From NCBI GenBank assembly GCA_020725335.1, contig DYFF01000007.1, positions 62,001 through 126,000 on the forward strand: a stretch of 64,000 nt of DNA, written 5' to 3'. The position numbers and the translations under genes were made by a program. Positions 33,159 to 43,499 of the stretch are shown here, piece by piece; within the stretch, counting starts at the first letter, position 1; every line of letters starts with the position of its first letter. This stretch comes from Thermodesulfovibrio sp. (GTDB taxonomy: Bacteria > Nitrospirota > Thermodesulfovibrionia > Thermodesulfovibrionales > Thermodesulfovibrionaceae). The notes under the pieces are model-generated. The model was given only the letters and a program-made list of their open reading frames with translations, was not told where the DNA came from and ran no database searches.

Positions 33159-34625
33159 ATGATTGAGTTACTACCACTTTTAGCTATATTAGTATCTGCT
33201 ACAGGAGCAATATTAATCGTTCTGATTGGAGATAGGAATCCGAATCTGAGAGAGGCTGTGTCTGTAATAGCTGGAATTTTAAAGTTTTCCTTCGTATGCA
33301 TGCTTATTCCACCATTTTTAAAAGGTGAAAGTATAAGTTTAAAAATTGCTACAATTTTACCAGGAATAGAGCTTTCATTTAAGGTAGATGGATTGGGTTT
33401 ACTTTTTGCCTTTGGTGCTTCATTCCTGTGGATTTTAACAACCTTTTACTCAATTGGTTACATGCGAGGGCTTAGAGAACATGCTCAAACAAGATATTTT
33501 GCCTGTTTTGCTCTTTCACTCAGTTCTGCAATAGGTATTGCCTTTGCAGCAAATCTCTTTACAATGTTTATTTTTTATGAAGCATTAACTGTTGTTACTT
33601 ATCCTCTTGTTGCTCATCATGAAGATAAAGAAGGTCTTGAAGGTGGAAGACAGTATATAGTATATCTGTTAGGAACCGCAAAAATTTTACTCTTTGCTGC
33701 CATAGTGATTACCTATATTCTTACTGGAACGCTTGATTTCAAGAAGGGTGGAATTTTCACGGCTGAGGTTGTTGAAAACAATAAATTTATTCTGCAGATA
33801 ATGCTTATACTTTTTATATATGGATTTAACAAGTCTGCTGTTATGCCTTTCCATAGTTGGCTACCTGCTGCAATGGTAGCACCTACTCCTGTGAGTGCAT
33901 TGCTTCACGCTGTTGCAGTTGTTAAAGCTGGTGTGTTCACTGTGTCAAGGGTTTTGCTTAATGTCTACGGAGAAAACACAATAAGGGCAATCGGAATGCA
34001 GGATTTAATATTTTTCCTTACAGGATTTACCATAATAGTGGGTTCACTTATTGCTCTTACAAGAGATGATTTCAAAGCAAGGCTTGCATTTTCAACGGTA
34101 GCAAATCTTTCATACATAATTATTGGTGTTGCTATGTTTTCACCCTTAGGAATAATGGGAGGCCTTATTCATATAAGTATGCATGCATTTTCTAAGATTA
34201 CTATGTTCTTTGTAGCAGGTTCTGTTTATGTATCAACTCATGTAAAAAGAATAAGCCAATTTGACGGAGTAGGTAAGGTTATGCCCATTACTATGTTTTC
34301 CTTTTTTCTTGCTACTTTGAGCATGATAGGCATACCTCTTTTTGCAGGCTTTATAAGCAAGTATAATCTTGCCTTAGGAGCCCTTCAAATTGGAAGACCT
34401 GAGCTTTTGGGCGTTTTTATTGCAAGCTCTTTTCTTAATGCTGCATATTTTCTTCCTATTCCTTACAGAGCATTTTTTAGAAAGCCTGCTGAAGCTGAAA
34501 GATGGAGTGGTGTTAAAGAAAATTACTTCTGTGCAATTCCTCTTTTGATAACCTCTCTGTTTACTATTGTTTTGGGATTATATCCTGATTTTCTAATGGA
34601 ACTTATAAGGAGAGTGACAGGATGA
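33159..34625 (+). CDS. MrpD/NuoL-like antiporter-type subunit (first copy)
   Basis: 488 residues with about 14 membrane helices. Antiporter-fold hallmarks: acidic helix TMFIFYEALTVVTYPLVA, NKSAVMPFHSWLPAAMVAPTP and VVKAG lysine helix, and the broken helix near LARLAFS-like TRDDFKARLAFSTVANLSY. By eye it is closer to MrpD-type proteins than to NuoL, and it lacks the long lateral C-terminal helix of NuoL. It is the first of four antiporter-like subunits in this cluster, where canonical complex I has three. It probably pumps one proton (or Na+) equivalent. It overlaps the following 71-residue gene by 4 bases. Confidence 0.88.
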   Translation: MIELLPLLAILVSATGAILIVLIGDRNPNLREAVSVIAGILKFSFVCMLIPPFLKGESISLKIATILPGIELSFKVDGLGLLFAFGASFLWILTTFYSIGYMRGLREHAQTRYFACFALSLSSAIGIAFAANLFTMFIFYEALTVVTYPLVAHHEDKEGLEGGRQYIVYLLGTAKILLFAAIVITYILTGTLDFKKGGIFTAEVVENNKFILQIMLILFIYGFNKSAVMPFHSWLPAAMVAPTPVSALLHAVAVVKAGVFTVSRVLLNVYGENTIRAIGMQDLIFFLTGFTIIVGSLIALTRDDFKARLAFSTVANLSYIIIGVAMFSPLGIMGGLIHISMHAFSKITMFFVAGSVYVSTHVKRISQFDGVGKVMPITMFSFFLATLSMIGIPLFAGFISKYNLALGALQIGRPELLGVFIASSFLNAAYFLPIPYRAFFRKPAEAERWSGVKENYFCAIPLLITSLFTIVLGLYPDFLMELIRRVTG

Positions 34626-34837
34626 GCTTTAAAAAAATCCTTTATATCACATGCTTAATAGTAGTAATTCTTGAAATAGTCTTTTTGAAATTGATGCACC
34701 TCGGACATGGCTATTTTGAGTTTGAAGAATTGCCAGCTTTCGGTGCTTTAGTAGGTTTTTGGGGAACGCTCTTTATTATTATTGTTGCTAAGTCCTTAAG
34801 TAAGGTAGTAACAAAGAGGGAGGACTACTATGACTGA
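34622..34837 (+). CDS. Small two-helix membrane protein inside the nuo cluster
   Basis: 71 residues with two hydrophobic segments (about 5-22 and 39-58) joined by a loop LMHLGHGYFEFEELPAFGA, then a short charged tail. It overlaps both neighbours (4 and 8 bases), so it is almost certainly translated with them. I do not recognise a standard Nuo subunit. Its position between two MrpD/NuoL-like genes suggests an accessory subunit that bridges the extra antiporter module, perhaps comparable to small Mrp-type subunits. That is inference from position. Confidence 0.72.
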   Translation: MSFKKILYITCLIVVILEIVFLKLMHLGHGYFEFEELPAFGALVGFWGTLFIIIVAKSLSKVVTKREDYYD

Positions 34838-36599
34838 TTTTATTCATCCAGGAATTGTCCTGATATTGGGAGCTTTTTTGTTGCCAGCATTACCTAAGAA
34901 TTTCAGAGGTCCATACAGTGTTCTATTAGCTACAGTTGGCTTTTTCTTTACTTTAGTAGCTGAGCAAGGGACTTATGGTTATATGAGTTTGTTTGGGGTG
35001 GAGATATCTCCTCTGGTCAGGGTAGACAAACTTAGTCTAATTTTTGCCTATATATTTAGTTTTATTGGTTTAATTGGAATAATATATTGCTATCACATAG
35101 ATGACTGGATTCAACAGTTGGCTGGCCTTCTTTATACAGGGGCATCAGTAGGTGTCAGCTTTGCTGCTGATATTTTAAGCTTTTATCTTTTCTGGGAAAT
35201 GCTTTCTTTCTGTGCTGTTTTGCTTATCTGGTCTCAGAGAACAAAAGAGGCCACTGAGGCAGGCTATAGATATATTCTTGTTCATATAGTTGGCGGACTT
35301 TCACTTTTTGCAGGAGTGATGATTTACATATATCAAACAGGAAATCTCCAGTTTGACTCCTTTATGAATTACTCTGGTGAGCTTTTCTGGTGGCTTACTT
35401 TGATAGGCTTTGTCCTTTGTGCTGCTGTGCCACCACTACATGCATGGCTACCTGACGCCTATCCATCTGCGACAATTTATGGAAGCGTTTTTCTTAATCC
35501 GTTCACAACTAAGGCAGCAGTTTATGCACTCATAAGAGGATTTCCCGGTGCAGAGGTTTTAATTTATCTCGGTTCAGTTATGGCAGTTTACGGAGTCATA
35601 TATGCTCTCCTTGAGAACAATCTAAGAAGACTGCTTTCCTATCACATTGTAAGTCAGGTTGGATACATGGTTGCTGGAGTCGGACTTGGAGTAATTACTC
35701 TTGGGCTAAATGGCTCTGCTTCTCATGCATTCAATCATATACTTTATAAATGTCTTCTCTTTATGTCTGCAGGAGCAGTAATCTATGCAACAGGAAAGGA
35801 AAAGATGACAGAACTTGGTGATTTTGGAAGATATGCACCGATTACTGCTTTAAGCTTTTTTGTAGGTGCTTTCTCAATTGCAGGATTCCCTCTTACAAAT
35901 GGTTTCATTGGAAAATCACCAATTATTTCGGCAGCAGGTGAACTAAAAAATGCGTTTGCATACATTATGCTTAATGTAGCAACCTGCGGAACAATCATAA
36001 GCATAATATGCAAAATGGGATACTATACTTTCTTTTCAAGTAGGAAATCAGACTATCAGGTCAGACAAACTCCCTTAAATATGAGAATTGCTATGCTTAT
36101 AACCTCATCACTATGCATATTAATTGGAATTTTCCCACAGTTTTTTTACTATTTCTTGCCATATCCGATGAATTATGAACCCTATACAGCACAGCATATT
36201 CTTGATACCCTGGGAATATTCAGTTTTACAGGGCTTGTTTTCGCTATCTTCCTAAAAATACTAAAACCAAAACCATACCTCAATCTTGATATAGATTGGT
36301 TTTATAGGGTAGGAGCAAAATATTCAATTAAATCCCTAAACAAAACTGTTGCTCCTGCAGAGTATGAATTTATAAACAAAATCTGGAGATGGCTAATAGA
36401 CGGAGTTATAATTCCAGTGTCAGGTAGAATTACAGCTTATGAAGACAGAAAAATGAATACATTACCAGCTTTCTTGTCAAGCTTAGCAAAAACAATAAGT
36501 GACGGATTAGCGTGTTTTCATACTGGGAAAGTTCAGGATTATGCTTTTTATATGCTAAGTTTTATAGGACTTGTGCTGCTACTATATCTTTTATTTTAG
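34830..36599 (+). CDS. NuoL/MrpD-like antiporter-type subunit (second copy, with C-terminal arm)
   Basis: 589 residues. The antiporter core shows the acidic helix FYLFWEMLSFCAVLLIWS, VPPLHAWLPDAYPSATIYGS, the lysine helix NPFTTKAAVYALIRG, and LLSYHIVSQVGYMVAGVG. The extra 110 C-terminal residues (LDIDWFYRVGAKYSIKSL, HTGKVQDYAFYMLSF) form an amphipathic stretch and a last helix, the feature of NuoL that runs along the membrane arm. It is therefore the better candidate for the distal, NuoL-position subunit, although DWFYR is also common in Mrp-type proteins. It starts 8 bases inside the small gene upstream. Confidence 0.88.
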   Translation: MTDFIHPGIVLILGAFLLPALPKNFRGPYSVLLATVGFFFTLVAEQGTYGYMSLFGVEISPLVRVDKLSLIFAYIFSFIGLIGIIYCYHIDDWIQQLAGLLYTGASVGVSFAADILSFYLFWEMLSFCAVLLIWSQRTKEATEAGYRYILVHIVGGLSLFAGVMIYIYQTGNLQFDSFMNYSGELFWWLTLIGFVLCAAVPPLHAWLPDAYPSATIYGSVFLNPFTTKAAVYALIRGFPGAEVLIYLGSVMAVYGVIYALLENNLRRLLSYHIVSQVGYMVAGVGLGVITLGLNGSASHAFNHILYKCLLFMSAGAVIYATGKEKMTELGDFGRYAPITALSFFVGAFSIAGFPLTNGFIGKSPIISAAGELKNAFAYIMLNVATCGTIISIICKMGYYTFFSSRKSDYQVRQTPLNMRIAMLITSSLCILIGIFPQFFYYFLPYPMNYEPYTAQHILDTLGIFSFTGLVFAIFLKILKPKPYLNLDIDWFYRVGAKYSIKSLNKTVAPAEYEFINKIWRWLIDGVIIPVSGRITAYEDRKMNTLPAFLSSLAKTISDGLACFHTGKVQDYAFYMLSFIGLVLLLYLLF

Positions 36600-36608
36600 G
36601 AGATAAAG

Positions 36609-38048
36609 ATGATGGGAATTGAATTAATACTGTTATTTCCATTGCTTGGGATATTTTTGATCTGGATAACAAAAAATAGTAAAGTTGTTAGCTTGATTGC
36701 TTTACTTTCTTCGTTATTGTCTTTCCTAATAGCTCTAAGTTATTATCTTAATTTTGATAGAACAAAGCAAGATTTTCAGTTTTTAAGTTCTTATGAATGG
36801 ATATCTGCATGGAAACTTAATTTTACCTTAGGTTTCGACCACATAAATGCCCCTTTTGTTTTACTTACAACATTTATAACCGTAGTAGTTATATTGTTAG
36901 CAATTAAGACTGTAAGGGATAAGATTGCATCCTTTATGGCTTTTTTACTTTTACTTTCTTTATCGGTTAATGCTTTTTTCATGTCAACCAATTTCTTGCA
37001 ATTCTTTTTCTTCTATGAAGCCATGCTAATACCCTCAGTATTACTTATTCAGCGATGGGGTGGAGATAATTCTTCACAGGCAGCAATGAAATTTTTAATT
37101 TATACTTTTGGTTTTAGCATTTTTCTATTTATTGCTATTATAGCTGTTTATTACTATGGAGGCGGATTTTCCTTTAGCTATCTTGAAAGTTTAAAAATGA
37201 ACAAACCTACAAAATTGTTGCTTCTTTTTGGTTTTATTCTTGCCTTTTTTGTAAAGATTCCTGTGGTACCTTTTCACGGATGGTTAAAAGATGCTTATTA
37301 TGAGTCACCTATGCCAGTTACCATATTTCTCTCTGCTGTACTTGGTAAAATGGGAATTTACGGGATTCTGAGAGTGATTACTTATTTTAATGATGTTTTA
37401 TCATCAGTAAATTTTTGGATAATGCTGCTTTGCCTTATTTCCTTTATCTACTCTGCTTTTCTTGCTCTAAAAGCTAAAGACATTAAAGTTATCTTTGCAT
37501 ATATGAGTCTCAGTCATGTGGGAATCATTACAGCAGGAGCATTTACTGGGAATCTACATGGATATCAAGGAGTGCTTCTTCAGAGTATAAATCATGGAAT
37601 CCTTGCAGCAGGACTATTTTATATCGCTGAACTTTTAAATAGAGATACAAAAAGCTTTGATTCTGAAAAATTTGGAGCTTTATCAAAAAGAACTCCAGCC
37701 CTGACCTTTTTTACCTTTTCATTAATTATGGCAATGGGTGGTTTTCCCGGACTAAATTATTTCAATGGAGAGTTACTACTTCTCAGTGGAATATTTAAAG
37801 AAAATGCTGTGCTTGGTTTTTTAGGTGTATTTGGTGTTGCCCTTGGAGTGGTTTATCTTGCTTGGGTTTTCTACAGGGTTTTTCTAAGAAAGCCTGCTTG
37901 TGAACTATCTCAGTTTGTCAAAGATATAGTCTCTTGGGAGGCTTTAATCTTGTGCCTGTTTTTCTTGCTTTCAATTTATCTTGGACTTAATCCTGACTTT
38001 ATACTCTCTGGAGTGAGGGAGATTGTGAGCTTAGGAGGTAAAGGATGA
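36609..38048 (+). CDS. nuoM: Complex I subunit NuoM
   Basis: 479 residues, about 14 helices. NuoM signatures are FFFYEAMLIPSVLLIQRWGG (acidic helix 5), VKIPVVPFHGWLKDAYYESPMPVT, VLGKMGIYGILR and FAYMSLSHVGIITAGAF. It is one of the three canonical proton-pumping antiporter-like subunits. An AGGAG lies 5 bases before ATG 36609. The overlap with nuoN is 4 bases. With the two MrpD/NuoL-like proteins upstream, the membrane arm would hold four antiporter-like units instead of three. Confidence 0.94.
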   Translation: MMGIELILLFPLLGIFLIWITKNSKVVSLIALLSSLLSFLIALSYYLNFDRTKQDFQFLSSYEWISAWKLNFTLGFDHINAPFVLLTTFITVVVILLAIKTVRDKIASFMAFLLLLSLSVNAFFMSTNFLQFFFFYEAMLIPSVLLIQRWGGDNSSQAAMKFLIYTFGFSIFLFIAIIAVYYYGGGFSFSYLESLKMNKPTKLLLLFGFILAFFVKIPVVPFHGWLKDAYYESPMPVTIFLSAVLGKMGIYGILRVITYFNDVLSSVNFWIMLLCLISFIYSAFLALKAKDIKVIFAYMSLSHVGIITAGAFTGNLHGYQGVLLQSINHGILAAGLFYIAELLNRDTKSFDSEKFGALSKRTPALTFFTFSLIMAMGGFPGLNYFNGELLLLSGIFKENAVLGFLGVFGVALGVVYLAWVFYRVFLRKPACELSQFVKDIVSWEALILCLFFLLSIYLGLNPDFILSGVREIVSLGGKG

Positions 38049-39400
38049 GTCAATACCACTATCTAATACCTGAGATAACTCTTCTTACACTTGGAATTTT
38101 ATCTTTTTGCTATGGTTTCATGAGGAGAGAAAGCAAAACAGTCTGGATTTTTAGTTTTTTAAGTATTTTAATTCCCATTATACTTTCACTCTTTTATTTC
38201 ACTGAAAATGAATTCTCATCAGGCTTGATAAAAATAGACCCATACAGGCAGTTCCTTAAGGTTTTGATTTATCTTTCAGGTTTATTTGTCCTTATTCTTT
38301 CCTATGAAAGTTTTAGAAAAAGCAGTAAATCAGTAGAATATATTTTTCTTCTTATTTTAGCTCTGTGTGGTATGGCCATTATGATATTTGCCAATGATCT
38401 TCTTATACTTTATCTTTCCCTTGAGACCTTTTCTTTATCTCTCTATATACTTGCTGCCTTTTACAGAAATGAGAGATTTAGTATAGAGGCAGGTTTAAAA
38501 TATTTTATTCTTGGAACTTTATCTTCTATTCTCTTACTTGCCTCAATAGTTTACTTTTATGCTCTTACAGGTAGCTCTTCCTATGATGCTTTCAGGCTCA
38601 TTAACAGAGGAGAATTTTCCATGCTTATTGGTTTTATTTTTCTCATTGCCTCTTTTGCCTTCAAACTCTCTCTTTCACCTTTTCATGCATGGGCTCCAGA
38701 TGTTTATCAGGGAGCTCCAACTCCTGTGACTGCCTTTTTATCTACGGCACCGAAGGTTGCTGTTTTTGCAGCATTGCTAAATATCTTTTTAGAAATTCAC
38801 TCAGGAATAAAACTTAACGAATTTATTACTGTCATCTCAATCCTATCAATGTTTGTGGGAAACTTACTTGCTTTAAGACAGAAAGACCTAAAGAGAATGT
38901 TTGCCTACTCATCAATTGCCCATGCAGGCTACATGTTTATGGCATTTCTTCTGCCAAATCATGCTCTTTTGTCATCTCTTATTCCCTATTTAGTAGTCTA
39001 TGTTTTTATGAACATTGGTGCTTTTGCTTTTATTTTAGGCATAAAAGAGGGTGAAAAAATCAGCAGTTACTTTGGAATAGGAAAAAATGCTCCATTATTT
39101 GCCTTTTCTATTGTAGCCATTCTTTTTTCACTTACAGGCATTCCTCCAACAGCTGGATTTATGGTCAAGTTTAATTTATTTAAGAATGTTTTAGCTTCCG
39201 GTTATGGAGAGCTCGTATTCTTTGCCTTATTTATGAGTATCCTTTCAGCCTTTTACTATTTAAGGATAGTTTTTTACATATATAGAGATACACCGTTGTT
39301 TCAAACTCAACAAAATGGACGACTCAATTACACCATTGCTTTTTTTTCAGCTTTGTTTTTATTGACTTTAGGAGTCTTTCCAAATTTGATATTAATATAA
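38045..39400 (+). CDS. nuoN: Complex I subunit NuoN
   Basis: 451 residues, about 13-14 helices. NuoN features: ILYLSLETFSLSLYILAAF, FKLSLSPFHAWAPDVYQGAPTPVTAFL, STAPKVAVFAALL and KRMFAYSSIAHAGYMFMAF. It sits nearest the NuoK/J/A end of the membrane arm in known structures. It is the last gene of the cluster and is followed by a strong hairpin terminator at 39429. No nuoE, nuoF or nuoG was found upstream or downstream in the window. Confidence 0.95.
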   Translation: MSQYHYLIPEITLLTLGILSFCYGFMRRESKTVWIFSFLSILIPIILSLFYFTENEFSSGLIKIDPYRQFLKVLIYLSGLFVLILSYESFRKSSKSVEYIFLLILALCGMAIMIFANDLLILYLSLETFSLSLYILAAFYRNERFSIEAGLKYFILGTLSSILLLASIVYFYALTGSSSYDAFRLINRGEFSMLIGFIFLIASFAFKLSLSPFHAWAPDVYQGAPTPVTAFLSTAPKVAVFAALLNIFLEIHSGIKLNEFITVISILSMFVGNLLALRQKDLKRMFAYSSIAHAGYMFMAFLLPNHALLSSLIPYLVVYVFMNIGAFAFILGIKEGEKISSYFGIGKNAPLFAFSIVAILFSLTGIPPTAGFMVKFNLFKNVLASGYGELVFFALFMSILSAFYYLRIVFYIYRDTPLFQTQQNGRLNYTIAFFSALFLLTLGVFPNLILI

Positions 39401-39428
39401 AATTTTGAGGGAGCATAACCTTAAATCC

Positions 39429-39470
39429 AAAAGTAGGGCTTGGGAATTTAAACTCCCAAGCCCTACTTTT
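39429..39470. terminator. Strong bidirectional terminator between nuoN and katG
   Basis: AAAAGTAGGGCTTGGGA (39429-39445) pairs perfectly with the complementary 17-base arm at 39454-39470, loop of 8. T/A runs flank both sides, so it can end the rightward nuo run and the leftward katG transcript. Confidence 0.92.
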
Positions 39471-39475
39471 ATTCC

Positions 39476-41700
<2,225 letters not shown>

Positions 41701-41714
41701 AGGAATGTAACACA

Positions 41715-42191
41715 ATGATTAAAAGGAAGTCAATAAGAAAAATTGTATTTGATAATTTTATCAAAAAATTTAAAGAATCAAATTTAAAGATTACTCCTCA
41801 GAGGATTGCTATATTAGAACAGGTTTTAAGCTCCCAGGGACACCCCTCTGCAGAGGAAATATATAATAAAATCAAAAAGTCCTATCCGAATATCTCTTTT
41901 GATACTGTTAATAGAACTCTTCTTACTTTTGCAGATATTGGAATCTTAGATATTGTAGAAGGCACTGGTGATGTAAGAAGATTTGATCCAAATGATAAAT
42001 CACATCATCACTTCAGATGTAAAAAATGTGAGAGAATTGAAGATTTTTATTATGAAGATTATGATAAACTTGAAATTCCAGAGAACATAAAAGAAAAATT
42101 TAATATTAAAAAAATTAGAGTCATATTGGAGGGGATTTGTGATAAATGTATTAGCTCCTATTCATCTTCTGAGACTGATAGCAATCCATGA
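41715..42191 (+). CDS. Fur/PerR-family peroxide-type regulator
   Basis: 158 residues. The winged-helix N-terminal domain (LKITPQRIAILEQVLSSQGHPSAEEIYNKIK, given by position 26-56) and dimerisation domain with HHHFRCKKCERIEDF and the second CxxC (CDKC) are typical of Fur-family metalloregulators with a structural zinc site of two CxxC pairs. Divergent arrangement with katG and the shared dyad favour a PerR-type role, repressing katG until peroxide oxidises the regulatory metal site. True Fur or Zur function cannot be ruled out by sequence. Its last 34 bases overlap the 3' end of the opposing sigma-54 activator gene. Confidence 0.85.
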   Translation: MIKRKSIRKIVFDNFIKKFKESNLKITPQRIAILEQVLSSQGHPSAEEIYNKIKKSYPNISFDTVNRTLLTFADIGILDIVEGTGDVRRFDPNDKSHHHFRCKKCERIEDFYYEDYDKLEIPENIKEKFNIKKIRVILEGICDKCISSYSSSETDSNP

Positions 42192-43498
42192 TGTTTCATC
42201 TTTGTACGGAGCTGTTTTCTTGAAATGCCCAGTATTTCTGCAGCCTTTGTTTGATTCCATCCTGTGGAATTTAGTGCCCTCACAATCAAGGCTCTTTCAA
42301 CTTCAAAAAGATTAAAAGTATTTTCCTTAATTGTTGTCCAACCAGTTTTTTCTTGTATCTTCTTAGGAAGATATTTCATAGATATTAACCCAGAAGGGGA
42401 TAATACTGTTGCCCTTTCCACCACGTTTGCAAGTTCCCTTATATTTCCTGGCCAATCATAGTTAATTAGAGCATCCATGACTTCTGGTTCAAGTTGGGGT
42501 ATGGGTTTATTATTCTGCTTTGAAAATTTATCAAGAAAGTAATTAACAAGTAAAGGTATATCCTCTTTTCTCTCCCTTAAAGAGGGTAAATTTATTCTCA
42601 CCACATTTAATCTCCAATAGAGGTCTTCTCTAAAAAGACCCTTTGCTATAGCGCTTTCAAGGTCGCGATTGGTAGCAGATATCACTCTAACATCTACTTT
42701 TATTCTATGTGTACTACCAACTCTCTGGATCTCCTTTTCTTGGAGAAACCTGAGAAACTTTTTTTGAAGAGACATCGGCAATTCACCTATCTCGTCAAGG
42801 AAAACTGTGCCTTCATTGGCAATTTCAATAAGTCCTGTTTTTCTATCTACTGCTCCTGTGAAAGCTCCCTTTTCATGTCCAAACAATTCGCTTTCAAGAA
42901 GATTTTCTGGAATTGTTGTACAATCAACTATTACAAAGGGTTTGTTTTTTCTGTGGGATTTATTATGAATTGCCCGTGCAACCAATTCCTTACCCGTGCC
43001 CGATTCCCCTGTAATAAGAACATTAGCATTGCTCTCAGCAACCATTTGCATAATATAGAAAACTTCTTGCATTGCTTTGCTTTTCCCAATTATCTCTGGA
43101 AATGGACTTGCACCGTTTTCCAGTCTTACAATACCCTTTGATTTTTCTATAGCTTCTTTAATTACATCAACAAGCAGCTGTGTATCCACTGGCTTTATTA
43201 GATAATGATATGCTCCAAGTTTCATAGCCTCTACTGCCTTTTCAATAGTTCCATAGGCTGTAAGCATTATTACAGGTATTGAGATTTCACTGAGCCTTAA
43301 CCATCTTAATAAATCTATCCCGTCCATACCCGGCAATATGTAATCAAGAAGAATGCAATCAATATGTTCATTCTTTAGAATTTCCATTCCCTCTTCAGCA
43401 GTAGTTGCTGTGAAAACATTGTATCCTTCCTTTTTTAATATTGCTGAAATTGCCTTGAGTGCGCTTATCTCATCATCTATATACAGAATATTTGACAT
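42158..43498 (-). CDS. NtrC-family sigma-54-dependent response regulator
   Basis: 446 residues: receiver (phosphoacceptor Asp52 in LLDYILPGMDG), AAA+ domain with Walker A GESGTGKE (164-171), the sigma-54-contacting GAFTGA loop (211-216) and LFREDLYWRLNVVRINLPSLR, then a C-terminal Fis-type helix-turn-helix (about 400-440, WNQTKAAEILGISRKQLRTK). It activates RpoN promoters after phosphorylation. It lies 1 base after its cognate kinase, which itself overlaps a PhnD-like lipoprotein gene. The only -24/-12 promoter I found in the window (22358) drives another PhnD-like gene, making that run a candidate target. Confidence 0.95.
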   Translation of the reverse strand: MSNILYIDDEISALKAISAILKKEGYNVFTATTAEEGMEILKNEHIDCILLDYILPGMDGIDLLRWLRLSEISIPVIMLTAYGTIEKAVEAMKLGAYHYLIKPVDTQLLVDVIKEAIEKSKGIVRLENGASPFPEIIGKSKAMQEVFYIMQMVAESNANVLITGESGTGKELVARAIHNKSHRKNKPFVIVDCTTIPENLLESELFGHEKGAFTGAVDRKTGLIEIANEGTVFLDEIGELPMSLQKKFLRFLQEKEIQRVGSTHRIKVDVRVISATNRDLESAIAKGLFREDLYWRLNVVRINLPSLRERKEDIPLLVNYFLDKFSKQNNKPIPQLEPEVMDALINYDWPGNIRELANVVERATVLSPSGLISMKYLPKKIQEKTGWTTIKENTFNLFEVERALIVRALNSTGWNQTKAAEILGISRKQLRTKMKHHGLLSVSEDE

Positions 43499-43499
43499 T

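Noticed and set aside
34622-34837. Small membrane protein as a misplaced NuoK or MrpF
   Set aside because: It lacks the buried glutamates of NuoK and has only two helices. MrpF has three.
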